A stretch of 64,000 nucleotides of DNA, from contig JADLGO010000028.1 of NCBI GenBank assembly GCA_020849275.1, forward strand, positions 17,752-81,751, read 5' to 3'. A model generated the notes under the pieces. That model saw only the letters and a list, made by a program, of their open reading frames with translations, did no database searches and had not been told where the DNA came from. The position numbers were made by a program, and so were the translations under genes. This document shows, one piece after another, positions 9,201-18,225 of the stretch. Each line of letters starts with the position of its first letter. The first letter of the stretch is position 1. Source of the DNA: Chthonomonadales bacterium (GTDB lineage: Bacteria; Armatimonadota; Chthonomonadetes; Chthonomonadales; CAJBBX01).

Positions 9201-10069
9201 CACCGCGGCGCGCCGCCGATGCACCGGTCGTGCCTGCCCCCGGGCTGCGCGGCGTGGCGCCCGCCCACTGGCCCGGCCCGCGCCCCGCAGTGGGAGTCCT
9301 CGACTTCCCCGGCGTGGCGCCCACCTGGGCCTCGGCCGGGCCCGACGCGTGGGTGCGCGCGTTCGAGGGCTCCCGGATGGCGCGGCAGTGGAGCGTGCCG
9401 GTGCGCCGTATCCGCGCGGCGGCCGACCTGCGGAAAGCGCTGGAGGCCGGGCCCCAGGCGTGGCTGACGATCGTGAACCCCTACGGCGAGGCGCTGCCCG
9501 GCGCGAGCGCCGCGGATTGGGGGGAGGCGCTCGAGCGGCTCCGCGCATACGTGCGCGGTGGTGGCAACTGGTGGGAGACGGGCGGGTACTCGTTCCACGC
9601 GGCCGCTACCGGCGACGGCGAGACCGCTGCCGTCGGCCCCGCCGGGGCGGCCCGCCTGGGACTGTCGGTCGGCGGCGGGGAGGTTCGGCAGGCTCCGGAA
9701 CCGCTGCGCGCGACCGCGGCGGCACGCGAATGGCTCGGCGCCGCGCTCACGAGCGAGCTCGCCCGGGCGTCCGCCGCGGTGAACCGCGCGCTGTCGCCGG
9801 ACGGGCCGACGCCCCACCTCGCACTGGTAGCCGGACCCTCCGGCGACTACATTGGCGGCTACCGCCTCGGCGGTTGGGGCTGGCTATGGCGCATCGGTGG
9901 GATGAACCCGCCACCCTCCATTGCGATTCCCGCCGCGGTCGCGGTCACCGAGCACGTCTTTACCCACCCGCCCGCGCCGCCGCTGCCGGGCGTCACGCGC
10001 TATCTCTGGCACGCCGTGCTGACGCGCGGCGCGTCGGACGGCAGCAGGAGGAGCGCAAACAGGCGATGA
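6299..10069 (+). CDS. Large TIM-barrel glycoside-hydrolase-like protein with a duplicated glutamine-amidotransferase-like module
   Basis: A 1256-residue protein starting MLRAALVAGLMALGPQASGA, probably a signal peptide. Residues 25-220 form a beta-sandwich. A barrel at about 535-850 includes HFADYLHGGFDKQYPDHLPP, FQDQCGARGW (Asp683) and STEGGWDG (Glu724), acidic residues at strand ends that suit a glycosidase of the DUF6259 kind. A module occurs twice. Element A is REWLG to LWRLGGG at 222-271 and REWLG to LWRIGGM at 1144-1198. Element B is NPYGEW (Asn367) followed by YVRGGGNWMEVGGYPF, and NPYGEA (Asn1060) followed by YVRGGGNWWETGGYSF. Element B resembles the class I glutamine-amidotransferase-like fold often attached to glycosidases. 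The stop overlaps the next start (ATGA). Substrate unknown. Confidence 0.62.
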   Translation: MLRAALVAGLMALGPQASGAAASDAGPTLRGPGWRVVFSPRDGSLRAFARYRRTERELWRSGESGLWALRFRDGHVLEATRFSSADRAHRFTAATGGGVVTLRYVCDEAAVTVRAAAIREGLDVRAWVRPMRGEVLEVSLPGRLRFAPSHVRRVVCPMDGNQSVGAAFQRAFFERQPEAEPGAWTPRVEGPGGYASLYGDGLVERPVQDPPTALRVTDVGREWLGARAVARAEAEKAVVNRPPAPGQADLTLVDSPNGAYLSASRLGGAGRLWRLGGGVGERERGLALDLMTAVAGSLATRGAAGRTRVGVLRVTGGPSQGGWASVAPRAWVSALRAAMPGWQVVELHSAREWIEAARSGVYLLLLNPYGEWLPVPSGGGMAEAVRAVGEYVRGGGNWMEVGGYPFFAALRPARYLSYACTYPPAFADFLHLDSAGGSVSLYGVQPRPWAPWAGSTRPAAVFVPGRIGCGGDERGGYVERAFAADVHAGAMWQTPVVRLAFGATAERSLDRYAAANGLVRPMSAKMDARTLARLKRAVLVYYSGSAREKEAALPLLPRPALIHFADYLHGGFDKQYPDHLPPNPAFGTLADLASFVRRARAAGHLVMPYTNPTWWCDDPKGPTFRREGEAPLLRDLDGKLAMERYGDNTGFTVSHWHPAVRAANRRTREQFRQEIPVDVLFQDQCGARGWRYDTNPASRSPIAYTEGLLSMVDEDSRLIPLSTEGGWDGVLNAESQLCGMTWSLAPTVGGPEWRRFLKEQYPPRTWRIYPVAQRLAHARAIMLHHDLGQFVTNRRVLAWTLGLGFGLSARLDASDLRKDTAREWLRWLDRVQKSVCARYTGRPVTAFTHSQTARAEPDDDGLIHAGYGPVVVDANLGPAPRRVAGATLAPYGFRASAAGLLAGDADGQAAFVLEAGAGRADLWVYAPGGAKVTLPIARTVRRLRWLRWDGQVAGRVERQGTAAIRVRTPRRAADAPVVPAPGLRGVAPAHWPGPRPAVGVLDFPGVAPTWASAGPDAWVRAFEGSRMARQWSVPVRRIRAAADLRKALEAGPQAWLTIVNPYGEALPGASAADWGEALERLRAYVRGGGNWWETGGYSFHAAATGDGETAAVGPAGAARLGLSVGGGEVRQAPEPLRATAAAREWLGAALTSELARASAAVNRALSPDGPTPHLALVAGPSGDYIGGYRLGGWGWLWRIGGMNPPPSIAIPAAVAVTEHVFTHPPAPPLPGVTRYLWHAVLTRGASDGSRRSANRR

Positions 10070-13000
10070 GAGCGTGGATCGTGGCGATCGCCCTGGCGCT
10101 GGCCGCACAGGGAGCGGGGCCGCAAGCGAACCCAGTGACGAACGCGGGCTTCGAGGAGGTCGACGCGCAGGGCCGTCCGGTGGACTGGGAGATACTGGGC
10201 ACGGGCACGGTGGACGCCGCCGCGGCCCACGCGGGCGCGCGCGGCCTGCGCCTAGTGCGCACGCGCGAGGGCGGCGAGGTCGGCCTCAACCGCCGGTGGG
10301 CTCCAGGATCCCATGCGCGGGGCGCGATGCTGACCCAGGTTCACGGCGGAATCCGGTTCTGGTACCGCGCCGTCGCGGCGGATCCGGAGGACTCGCTAAC
10401 GGTGCAGGTCATCCCGATGAGCGACCGGCCCCAGGAGGTCGGCGGCGGCCGCGTGGTCTGGCGAGTTCCGCCGTCGCACGTTGGCGACGGCAGGTGGCAC
10501 CACGGCGCGCTGGCCTACGACTTCCGCGCGAACCCGGAGGTGAAGTGGGTCCACGTCGGCGCACGCCTGTTCGGCGAGCGCGGCGAGCTCTGGCTCGATG
10601 ATGTCGAGTGGGTCGAGCAGGTCGGGCCGGTGCTACAGATCGAGGCCGTGACGCTCTCGGAGACGGAGGGGGCCGCGGGCCGGTCGGCTACGGCCCGCGT
10701 GACGGTCCGCAACGTCGGCGACGCCCTGACCGCCGAGGGCGAGACGCGCATCCGCGTTCCGGTTGGACTGCGCGCCGGGGCGAGCAGCGGCGCCGCCGCC
10801 GGCGTCGAGGCAGAGGCGCCACTCCCCGCGATCGGGCCCGGCAGGGCGGCCGTCGTGGCCTGGAGCGTCGTGGGCACTCGCGACCAGGTCGGCAAGAAGA
10901 TCGAGGTGATGGCGCGCTCCGGCGCCCAGACAGCGGAGGCCGACCTCCAGCTCAAGACGGACATCACGACGGCTCGGCTTCGGTGCGAGCGGTTGCTGCT
11001 GCGGCCTGGCGAGAGCCTTCGGGTCGCGGTGCTCGCGCGCAACGAGGGGACCGCGATCGCTCGCGGGGTGCGCGCCTCGCTCGTGGTGCCGTCCGGCTTC
11101 GACGCGACGCTCCTGCGCGGCTCGGCGGATGTGCCTCCCGGCGGGACGGCGCCGGTGGGCGAGTGGCGCCTGCGCGCCCGCGTGGCGAGCCCGCGCGCCG
11201 TGCTGAGCGGCTGGGTGAGCGGCGCGGGCCAGGCCCGGTCGTTCGTGGTCGTCGCGCGCAACCTGCCCGAGCCTCTGCCGACGTCTGGCGCGGTCTATTC
11301 CGCGGTGAGCGGCGGGCGCGCGATGGTCGGGTCGGCGAAGGCGCGCGTTCTCCTCGCGCGCAACGGCACGGGCTGGGGGCCCGCCGCGCTCCAGGCGCGC
11401 AGTGCCGATGGCTGGCGCACGGTGGCCACCCTCCCCTACCTCGGGCTGCTGGCCACGGCCGACGGCGACCATGTGCTGGCGCCAGGAACCGTAACGCCCT
11501 CGCGCTCCGCGTCGGCCGCCCGGCTCGTGCTCGAGGGCTCCATCCTCGCCAACGGTCGGCGGTGGAAGACGCGCTGGGAGTTGAGCGCGCGGGCCGGCGA
11601 CGACGTGATCGGCTACGCCCTCACCGCCACGCCGCTGGCGGCGCGTAGCGAGGCGCCCGCGCGCGTGCTTGCGCTGGAGGGTCCGATGCTCTACGCGGGC
11701 GCGGCCGGCGGCCGGTCGCGCGACGACGCGGTCGTGCCCGGCCTCGAGTGGCTCGTTCGCGGCGAGGAGTCGTCCAACGCGCTTGACTTCACGCCCGACC
11801 ACCCCGATCGCGAGCGGTACGTGCCGCATCCATACAAGGTGACCGTGCCGGCCGTCGGGATGCGCTTCGGCTCGACGGCGGTCGGCCTGCTATGGGACGT
11901 GCCGGCGCGCCAGCCTTCGTCGGCCGCGGCCGGCCCGCTGAGCCTGGTGTTCGGCTCGCCGAACCGGTGGGAGGGCCACGCGAGCCACCTGGCCGGGCTC
12001 TTCCTGCCCGCCGTCGGCAAGTGGGTTCCCGAGAACGAGCGGCGCGCCAGGAGCCCGCTTGCGGCGCCCGCCGGCCGCCCACTGGCGATCCGCGCCGGAC
12101 TGCTCGCGGCGGCGGGCGTCCGCGACTCCCTCGTGGCGCTCGACCGCTGGTTCGCGCGCGACGGTTACCCGATGCCGCTCCCCTACCCGCGCGGCTCGGC
12201 GCGCGGCGAGGTCGCCTTCAGCCTGCGCGCCTACTTCAAGGACCGGGCGCTCTGGAACCCGAAGTGGGGCCGCTGGTACACCGACCTGATCGTCGGTTTC
12301 CAGCCGACCGATGCTCCTGCCCTGGACCTCCTGCGCGGGGCGCGCTTCCTGGGCTCCGGCGCGATCGCCGACCGCGCGCGCCGCCTGGCTGCCGAGGTCC
12401 TCAAGGGCGATGCGCGCACCCTCGCGCTGGCCGTGCAGCACCGGGCCGACCCGAGCGGGCTGCGCGGCGCGGCCCGAGAGGCGCGCGCGCTGATCGCGTC
12501 GCAGCACGCCGACGGCACCTGGCGCTTCGAGGGCAAGGGCGCCGGCACCGGTGCTCCCTACGAGTTCCTGGGGCCGGTCGGGGCCTCCGAGGTCGGCCTG
12601 ACCGCGCAGAAGGCAACTACGGTGCTCGACTATGCCCTGCTCAGCGGTGACCGCTCCGCGGCGGACGCTGGCCTGAGGGCGCTCCGCGCGATGCGGCGTT
12701 TCCGCGTCCCGCGCGCCGCGCAGGTCTGGGAGGTGCCGGTGCACACGCCCGATGTCCTGGCCTCCGCGCAGGCGGTGGACGCTTACGTGGCCGGCTACCG
12801 GCTGACCGATGACCGCGCCTGGCTGGCCGACGCCGCCTACTGGGCGCGCACCGGGCTGCCCTTCGTCTACGTGTGGAGCGCGCCAGGCCTGCCCGCCATG
12901 CACGGGGCCTCCATCCCGGTGTTCGGCGCCACCTCCTATGCGTTGAGCTGGACCGGCGTGGCGGTGCAGTGGAACGGCCTCGCCTACGCCTCCGCGCTCC

Positions 13001-14019
13001 TCGACCTGGCGAAGCTCGACCGCTCGTTCTCGTGGGGCCGCGTCGCGGAGAGCCTGCTGCGAAGCGCGATGTACCAGCAGGCGACGCAGGGCGACCGGCT
13101 CGGCCAGTGGCCGGACGCGATGAACTTCATCGCCGACCGGCCCGGGCTCCACGGGCAGACGCCCCCCTGCTTCCAGCCGGCCAGCATCCTCGCTCTCCTC
13201 TGGAGGACGCAGGGCTTGCATCCGCGCTCCGAGGCGCGCGTGGCGCGCGGAGCCGGCGGGCGCGCCGCCGTGCGAGCCGCCGCCGACATCGAGCGCATCG
13301 CCTTCCCGCGCGGCGGCGTGCGCTTCTCCATCGCCTGCGCACCCGAGGAGGCGGGCGCCGCCGAGGTCATCGGCGTGACTCGCCCACGGGGCGTCACCGT
13401 GGACGGCCGGCCTGTCCCGTTCCGGCCCGACGTCTGGCTCCGGGACGAGCCCGGCTGGACCTGGCACGCCGGCGAACGCGTCGTTGAGGTTCGCTTCACG
13501 CGCGGCGGGACCCACCGTGTGACGGTGGATGGCGTTCGGCCGGAGGCCCCTCCGGCCGCGCCGAAGCCGCGGGTCGCCCTGGTCTTCGACTTCGCCCGGG
13601 GCGCCGATGGCTGGTACGCCGCCCACGACCTCGCGCCGCTCCGCGCGGGTCCCGCCGGAATCGTTACGCGCGTCACCGGCGCCGACCCGTACCTCGTGCG
13701 CGAGGACCTGGCAGTGCCCGGCCGCGCAGGCGACGTGCTCGTGGTACGGCTCGCGGCGGACGGCGGCCCGGCCAGCGGGAGCCTCTTCTGGGGCACAAGC
13801 ACGGCGCCCGGCTTCGCGCCGACAAGGGAGCTGCCCTTCGCCTTCATCGCCGACGGCGCGCCGCACGAGGTGCGGATCCCGGTCGGCGACAGCCCGTCGT
13901 GGGCCGGCCAGACCGTCACGAGCCTTCGCATCGACCCGGGCGGCGGCTCGACGGGCGCGGCGGTGCGCGTTGCCTCCGTACGGCTGCAGAGGGCGCGCGG
14001 CCGCCAGCAGACTCGATGA
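10066..14019 (+). CDS. Giant exported multidomain protein with carbohydrate-binding-like and alpha/alpha-barrel domains
   Basis: A 1317-residue protein. Residues 1-20 are a signal peptide. A jelly-roll carbohydrate-binding-like domain follows (NPVTNAGFEEVDAQGRPVDW, closing at GELWLDDVEW near 180), then a CARDB-like adhesion repeat (VTVRNVGDALTAEGETRI), beta-rich regions to about 660, and a helical alpha/alpha-toroid region near 680-1060 with ASQHADGTWRFEGKG and YVAGYRLTDDRAWLADAAYW. A final sandwich (VFDFARGADGWYAAHDLAPL) ends the protein. The order, binding module then toroid then binding module, suits a surface lyase or glycosidase, but I cannot assign a family. It overlaps the preceding gene by four bases, so the two giant proteins are co-expressed and probably act on the same polymer. 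Confidence 0.6.
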   Translation: MRAWIVAIALALAAQGAGPQANPVTNAGFEEVDAQGRPVDWEILGTGTVDAAAAHAGARGLRLVRTREGGEVGLNRRWAPGSHARGAMLTQVHGGIRFWYRAVAADPEDSLTVQVIPMSDRPQEVGGGRVVWRVPPSHVGDGRWHHGALAYDFRANPEVKWVHVGARLFGERGELWLDDVEWVEQVGPVLQIEAVTLSETEGAAGRSATARVTVRNVGDALTAEGETRIRVPVGLRAGASSGAAAGVEAEAPLPAIGPGRAAVVAWSVVGTRDQVGKKIEVMARSGAQTAEADLQLKTDITTARLRCERLLLRPGESLRVAVLARNEGTAIARGVRASLVVPSGFDATLLRGSADVPPGGTAPVGEWRLRARVASPRAVLSGWVSGAGQARSFVVVARNLPEPLPTSGAVYSAVSGGRAMVGSAKARVLLARNGTGWGPAALQARSADGWRTVATLPYLGLLATADGDHVLAPGTVTPSRSASAARLVLEGSILANGRRWKTRWELSARAGDDVIGYALTATPLAARSEAPARVLALEGPMLYAGAAGGRSRDDAVVPGLEWLVRGEESSNALDFTPDHPDRERYVPHPYKVTVPAVGMRFGSTAVGLLWDVPARQPSSAAAGPLSLVFGSPNRWEGHASHLAGLFLPAVGKWVPENERRARSPLAAPAGRPLAIRAGLLAAAGVRDSLVALDRWFARDGYPMPLPYPRGSARGEVAFSLRAYFKDRALWNPKWGRWYTDLIVGFQPTDAPALDLLRGARFLGSGAIADRARRLAAEVLKGDARTLALAVQHRADPSGLRGAAREARALIASQHADGTWRFEGKGAGTGAPYEFLGPVGASEVGLTAQKATTVLDYALLSGDRSAADAGLRALRAMRRFRVPRAAQVWEVPVHTPDVLASAQAVDAYVAGYRLTDDRAWLADAAYWARTGLPFVYVWSAPGLPAMHGASIPVFGATSYALSWTGVAVQWNGLAYASALLDLAKLDRSFSWGRVAESLLRSAMYQQATQGDRLGQWPDAMNFIADRPGLHGQTPPCFQPASILALLWRTQGLHPRSEARVARGAGGRAAVRAAADIERIAFPRGGVRFSIACAPEEAGAAEVIGVTRPRGVTVDGRPVPFRPDVWLRDEPGWTWHAGERVVEVRFTRGGTHRVTVDGVRPEAPPAAPKPRVALVFDFARGADGWYAAHDLAPLRAGPAGIVTRVTGADPYLVREDLAVPGRAGDVLVVRLAADGGPASGSLFWGTSTAPGFAPTRELPFAFIADGAPHEVRIPVGDSPSWAGQTVTSLRIDPGGGSTGAAVRVASVRLQRARGRQQTR

Positions 14020-14032
14020 GGGGGCAGCGGCT

Positions 14033-16048
14033 CTATGGGAAGAACCCGTAGGTCAGCTGGTCGGTCAGCGCGTTGTACAGCGAGAGGCCGCCGCCCACCA
14101 CGAACTCGCCCATCACCAGGCCCACGAAGAACGGAGCCGCGCCGCGGTAGGCGCGCACGCCCCCGTAGCGTAGCAGGAGGCCCTTGAGCGCCCACCCCGC
14201 CAGCACCGAGCACCACAGCCACGAGACGGTCCATGACCCGGCGAGCGCGTAGCCGACCGGGTGAAATGGGAACCAGAGAAACCGCCGGCGGAGGGCGAGC
14301 AGCGCGATCGTTACTCCAAGGCCGCCGCCGAGCTGCGACCAGACCGGGTAGTCCGGGCCGCGGTTGCCCGGCGCCAGCCAGCCATCGAGCCGCCTGTACG
14401 ACTCGCCGGCCAGAAACGTCCAGCCGGCGCCCGGATGCGCCACGCGGACGATCACCCCGCGATCGTACATTACGTGCAGGTAGCACCAGAACCACGAGAC
14501 GAACGCCCAGGCGCTCACAAGCAGGATCGGCAGCACGAGCGTGCGAAGTCGCAGGCCGGCCTCGCTTCCAAGCTTGTAACCCTCCAGGTAGTGGGGCATC
14601 GGGCTGCTGCGGTAGTCGCGAGTGAGCCAGTGAAACTGGGAGAGCACGACCAGATCGCGCGTGGAGTAGACGCCGGTGCCGCTCACGACCGTCATCACGC
14701 GCTCGGGCCCGCTGAAGTAGAGGTCGTGCGTCGCCGGCCCGAACTCGGCGCGCATCCGCGTGGCGGCGGCCAGGAACACCAGGAGCAACGCGAAGAACGC
14801 GAGCGTCACCCACAGTGCCAGCCCCATCAAGAGCGCGAAGCCGACCACGAGCGCCGCGCCGGCCGCAAAGCCCAGCAGCGCCGTGCGGTACGACATCGGC
14901 TCGCGCCCGTCGTCAGCGTCGCCGCGCGCGGCGTGGCGCACCGTCTCGGCCAGGTAGCGGCGCAGTCCCCAGAGAGCCGCCAGGCCGATTCCCAGCCACG
15001 CGCCAGACGACTGGTCGCCCATGTAGGCGCCCGTGAGCGGCTCCATCCCGAGCGCGCCGCGCACCACCATCTGCGCCTTCCACACCCAGTAGAACGCCCA
15101 CGCCGAGAACGCGAGATCGAGCGGCATGAAGTAGGTAAGCCCAACCGCGAAGGGATAGACGCAGAGCGGGGTCCAGCCCATCTCGGACCACGGCCGTTGT
15201 GTGAAATAGGGTGCGAGGTCTGCGCGCAGGTTGATGAGGGGGATCGACGGCCAGGCCGTCGCCAGCGCGTTCCATAGGTCGAGCCCACCGGCCAGCCCGA
15301 AGGCGAACCAGAACGCCCGGCTGCCCAGGAGCCGCTCCTGATGGACGAGAAGCGATACCGGCACCTGCACCAGTGGGAAGGCCAGGCGCTCATGCTCCGT
15401 CCAGCGGCGACGCAGCAGGCTGACGGCGCAGAGCATCGTCCAGACGAGGGCCAGCGTGAACACCAGCCAGGCCGCCAGCGGCAGCGCCCAGGCGCGCAGC
15501 GTCGCGGCCCGGTACAGAGTGGAGTTGCCGAGCCAGACCCCCTTCAGCGCGTCCGGGTCGGTCACCACCAGCCAGCGCGGCATGTGCGCCAGGTAGGTGC
15601 TGCCCCACGCCGGGTCCCCGGCGCGCTGCCAGTAGGGGTAGAGTAGCATGGTGCTGAGCACCTGCAGGAAGTCATGGCCGAAGACCGCCGTTGCGGCGCA
15701 GAGCAGCACGTAGAGCCCGACCAACTCGGCGGGCGTCAGCGCAAGGCGCGGGGCGCGGCGCGCCGCGAGGCGGTTGAGCAGGACCAGGGCGAACAGCGTG
15801 CCGAGGACGTTGAAGAAGAGCGAGAGCACGGTGGCGTGAACGAACGCCCAGACCACCTCCGTCTTCACGATCCAGTAGGCATGGAGCGGGGTCAACAGCA
15901 AGGCGAGGACCACCACGCGGCCGGTGAGGCCCGACCGTGGCGCCGAAGCCGGCGCCCCGGCGGGCGCGGCGCGCGACTCCGGGCCGGCGGGCTCGATCTG
16001 CCCGGCGCCTGAATGCGGGGACGTGTCCGGCGGGCTGGGAAGCGACAC
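14033..16048 (-). CDS. DUF6785-type polytopic membrane protein (copy 1)
   Basis: A 671-residue inner-membrane protein with a Pro/Ala-rich cytoplasmic leader (1-40) and about a dozen hydrophobic segments, the first GRVVVLALLLTPLHAYWIV. Diagnostic stretches are LTPAELVGLYVLLCAATAVF, WLGNSTLYRAATLRAW and HERLAFPLVQVP, all repeated with small changes in the paralogue at 36518-38548. Such proteins occur in loci for glycan degradation and resemble transporters, but no transport has been shown as far as I know. Its GTG start has a GGAGG twelve bases upstream. It converges on the giant exported protein with only 13 bases between the stops. Confidence 0.7.
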   Translation of the reverse strand: MSLPSPPDTSPHSGAGQIEPAGPESRAAPAGAPASAPRSGLTGRVVVLALLLTPLHAYWIVKTEVVWAFVHATVLSLFFNVLGTLFALVLLNRLAARRAPRLALTPAELVGLYVLLCAATAVFGHDFLQVLSTMLLYPYWQRAGDPAWGSTYLAHMPRWLVVTDPDALKGVWLGNSTLYRAATLRAWALPLAAWLVFTLALVWTMLCAVSLLRRRWTEHERLAFPLVQVPVSLLVHQERLLGSRAFWFAFGLAGGLDLWNALATAWPSIPLINLRADLAPYFTQRPWSEMGWTPLCVYPFAVGLTYFMPLDLAFSAWAFYWVWKAQMVVRGALGMEPLTGAYMGDQSSGAWLGIGLAALWGLRRYLAETVRHAARGDADDGREPMSYRTALLGFAAGAALVVGFALLMGLALWVTLAFFALLLVFLAAATRMRAEFGPATHDLYFSGPERVMTVVSGTGVYSTRDLVVLSQFHWLTRDYRSSPMPHYLEGYKLGSEAGLRLRTLVLPILLVSAWAFVSWFWCYLHVMYDRGVIVRVAHPGAGWTFLAGESYRRLDGWLAPGNRGPDYPVWSQLGGGLGVTIALLALRRRFLWFPFHPVGYALAGSWTVSWLWCSVLAGWALKGLLLRYGGVRAYRGAAPFFVGLVMGEFVVGGGLSLYNALTDQLTYGFFP

Positions 16049-16076
16049 CCTCGCGATGGCCCTCCGATCGGGGAAG

Positions 16077-16104
16077 CGCCGCCGGCCCGGGCGGGCCGGC
16101 GGCG
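16077..16104 (-). terminator. Strong GC hairpin after the prepilin / small protein genes
   Basis: A perfect 13-base-pair inverted repeat (16077-16089 with 16092-16104) lies between the small membrane protein and the DUF6785 gene, both on the minus strand. There is no T-tract, so it may act with Rho or as a stalling hairpin. Confidence 0.45.
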
Positions 16105-16133
16105 ACCGGTCGCTGTGGGGAACGGCGGCGCTC

Positions 16134-16355
16134 CTACATTCGGCGCACCTGGGCGGGCGGAGCGCCCCGAAAGCCAGCCGGTGGGACCGGCGCCCCCTGG
16201 CCGTTCCCCGCCCCGGCGGGCAGCGGACCGCGCATGGGCTCCGGCACGACCGCCGCGGGCGCCCCGCCGCCCACGCTCCGCCAGGCCACGAACGCCAGGA
16301 TCGCGGCGGCCACGGCGGCCAGCACGAACGCCTGCCACGTCTTCATCCGGCTCAT
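16134..16355 (-). CDS. Small single-pass membrane protein, unknown function
   Basis: A 73-residue protein with one hydrophobic helix (WQAFVLAAVAAAILAFVAW, about 7-25) followed by a Gly/Pro/Ala-rich tail ending PPAQVRRM. The ATG has a GGAGAGG ribosome site. It lies 34 bases downstream of the prepilin gene and probably shares its transcript, which suggests a membrane-anchored partner, but there is no recognisable domain. Confidence 0.5.
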   Translation of the reverse strand: MSRMKTWQAFVLAAVAAAILAFVAWRSVGGGAPAAVVPEPMRGPLPAGAGNGQGAPVPPAGFRGAPPAQVRRM

Positions 16356-16389
16356 GGCGATGGTCTCGCCCTCTCCGGCGCGCCGGCTC

Positions 16390-17145
16390 TCACTGCACGT
16401 CCGGCACGCCGACGCAGGGGCTCACCCAGCCGCGCGGCCAGTGATAGTCGTAGCCCCAGCCCGACCAGGAGGCCTGCACCAGCGAACGGTCCACCGCCAT
16501 CGTCTTCACGTGGCCGTCCAGGAACAGCAGGTTGATGCGCGCGCCGGGGGCCCAGAACCCATTGGACAGCACCTCGCCGGCGCTGTGGAAGATCGCGTTC
16601 TCGTGGAACGCGAAGACCTGGGCGGGCGTCGGCACGCTGGCATCGCTCACCACCACACCCTGCCAGTTGGCGGGCAGGCCGGTGATGCCCGGCGGCAGGC
16701 TACACCAGCTAAAGTAGAAGCGGTAGTGGTACGAGCTCCACCGATCGCCCGGCAGACCCGAGGCCGAGCCATCCGACGGGCAACTCCATATTCCCTTTGG
16801 CCTGGTGCCCACTCCTCCTCCACCCTTGATGTAGGGATCGAGCTGGGATCCGACGGTGATCAGGCCGTCACGGTAGACGTCGTGGCCGGCATAGCCTTCG
16901 GCATAGGTGTCGGGCGGGCTCACGGCAGCCAGGTTGGTGACGTCCGGCACCGGTAGCATGCCGTCGTTGTCCTGCGTATACGACAACAGCGCCAGCCCGA
17001 GTTGCTTCAGGTTGGACACGCACGTGATACTGCGCGCCTGCTCCCTTGCGCGTGCGAACACCGGGAAGAGGATCGCGGCAAGGATCGCAATGATCGCGAT
17101 GACGACGAGTAGCTCGATCAGCGTGAACCCGTTCCTTCGGTCCAT
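16390..17145 (-). CDS. DUF1559-type prepilin-like protein with type IV methylation site
   Basis: A 251-residue protein with the class III signal [20 protein letters not shown]: Gly before the cleaved Phe and the Glu at +5 needed for pilin methylation. It is followed by [19 protein letters not shown], the form I associate with Armatimonadota. The C-terminal domain ends in the DUF1559 hallmark LLFLDGHV. Such pseudopilins are processed by a prepilin peptidase and are thought to build pseudopili or be displayed at the surface. The ATG 17145 has AAAGGAG nine bases upstream. No other pilus or secretion gene is in the window, so the assembly machinery must lie elsewhere. Confidence 0.9.
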   Translation of the reverse strand: MDRRNGFTLIELLVVIAIIAILAAILFPVFARAREQARSITCVSNLKQLGLALLSYTQDNDGMLPVPDVTNLAAVSPPDTYAEGYAGHDVYRDGLITVGSQLDPYIKGGGGVGTRPKGIWSCPSDGSASGLPGDRWSSYHYRFYFSWCSLPPGITGLPANWQGVVVSDASVPTPAQVFAFHENAIFHSAGEVLSNGFWAPGARINLLFLDGHVKTMAVDRSLVQASWSGWGYDYHWPRGWVSPCVGVPDVQ

Positions 17146-17190
17146 GTGGATGGCTCCTTTCATCGGCTGCGGCGCTGGGCCGCCGGACAC

Positions 17191-18225
17191 TCAGCGTGCG
17201 GCGGGCCGGCCGCCGCCGCAGGACTGCCGAACGACGATGTGCGGCGTGACGATGACGCGCCGCGGTGGCTGGCACCCATCTTGCAGGCGCTCCAGCACCA
17301 TGCGCACGGCCTGCTCGGCGAATGCCTCGATGGGGTAATCGACGGTAGTAAGGCGCGGCCGCACCACCTCCGCCAGGTCCAGGTTGTCGAAGCCGACGAC
17401 GGCGACGCGATCGGGTACCGCGATCCCCATGGCCTCGAGCTCGCGGAGGACCCCGGCGGCGAGGGTGTCGTTGTAGGCGAACAGGGCGTCGGGCGGCTCG
17501 GCCCGGGCCATGAGGCCGCTCAGTGTATCGGCGAGCGCCCTGTCGCCGTCGACCGCGGGGCACAGGCTGCCCTCTTCGGGCAGGCCGGCCTCGCGGATCG
17601 CCTCCAGGAAACCGCGTATGCGGTCGAACGGGCCGCGCACGGCCGTGCCGCCCACGAGCACGATGCGCCGGCGACCGGCCGCGAGCAGGTGGCGAGTGAG
17701 CGCCCGCGCCCCGGCGGCATCGTCGCCCGTCACCATGCTGAAACGCTCGGCGCCAGCCACCCAGCCCAGCAGCACGACGGGCACGCCGCGCTCGTGGAGC
17801 CTCTCCACCTCGGGGCGCGCCGTCAGGCCGCCGGTCCCGGTGACGACGATGATGCCGTCGGCGCGACGCTCGTAGAGCGAGCGCACACACTCGCCCTCGT
17901 CCTCCTGATGGGAGCCGCTGATGGTGAGCAACACCGAGTAGCCGGCCCGGCGCGCCTCCTGCACGCTCAGGTGGATCAGTTTGGGGTAGTAGGGATTGAT
18001 CACCTCGGGCACCACCAGGCCCAGAGTGCAGGTGGCGCGGGTCGCAAGGCTGCGGGCGACCCGGTTGACGTGGTAGCCGGCCTGGGCGGCGACGCACCGC
18101 ACGCGCTCGCGGGTAGCGGGTCTGACGAGCGGGCTTCCGGCGAGCGCGCGGGAGGCTGTGGCGCACGAGACGCCGGCGAGGCGGGCGACATCCTGCAGGG
18201 TCACCACGTCGGGAGTCCCCCCCAT
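17191..18225 (-). CDS. LacI family transcriptional regulator of the adjacent sugar-uptake operon
   Basis: A 344-residue DNA-binding repressor. The N-terminal helix-turn-helix reads TLQDVARLAGVSCATASRAL, followed by the hinge helix NRVARSLA and a periplasmic-binding-like effector domain (LGLVVPEVINPYY, later FDNLDLAEVVRPRLTTVDYP). It is divergent from the ABC importer genes and probably represses them and itself until a sugar binds. ATG 18225 lies inside an operator and close to the predicted transcription start. GTG 18207 or 18204, preceded by GGGGGG, is an equally good start and gives the more typical opening for the family. The effector is unknown but is presumably the oligosaccharide brought in by the importer. 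Confidence 0.9.
   Translation of the reverse strand: MGGTPDVVTLQDVARLAGVSCATASRALAGSPLVRPATRERVRCVAAQAGYHVNRVARSLATRATCTLGLVVPEVINPYYPKLIHLSVQEARRAGYSVLLTISGSHQEDEGECVRSLYERRADGIIVVTGTGGLTARPEVERLHERGVPVVLLGWVAGAERFSMVTGDDAAGARALTRHLLAAGRRRIVLVGGTAVRGPFDRIRGFLEAIREAGLPEEGSLCPAVDGDRALADTLSGLMARAEPPDALFAYNDTLAAGVLRELEAMGIAVPDRVAVVGFDNLDLAEVVRPRLTTVDYPIEAFAEQAVRMVLERLQDGCQPPRRVIVTPHIVVRQSCGGGRPAAR

Noticed and set aside
11890..13866. 658-codon antisense frame inside the giant exported protein gene
   Set aside because: Composition is dominated by Arg, Ala, Gly and Pro as expected for a shadow frame, with no motif.
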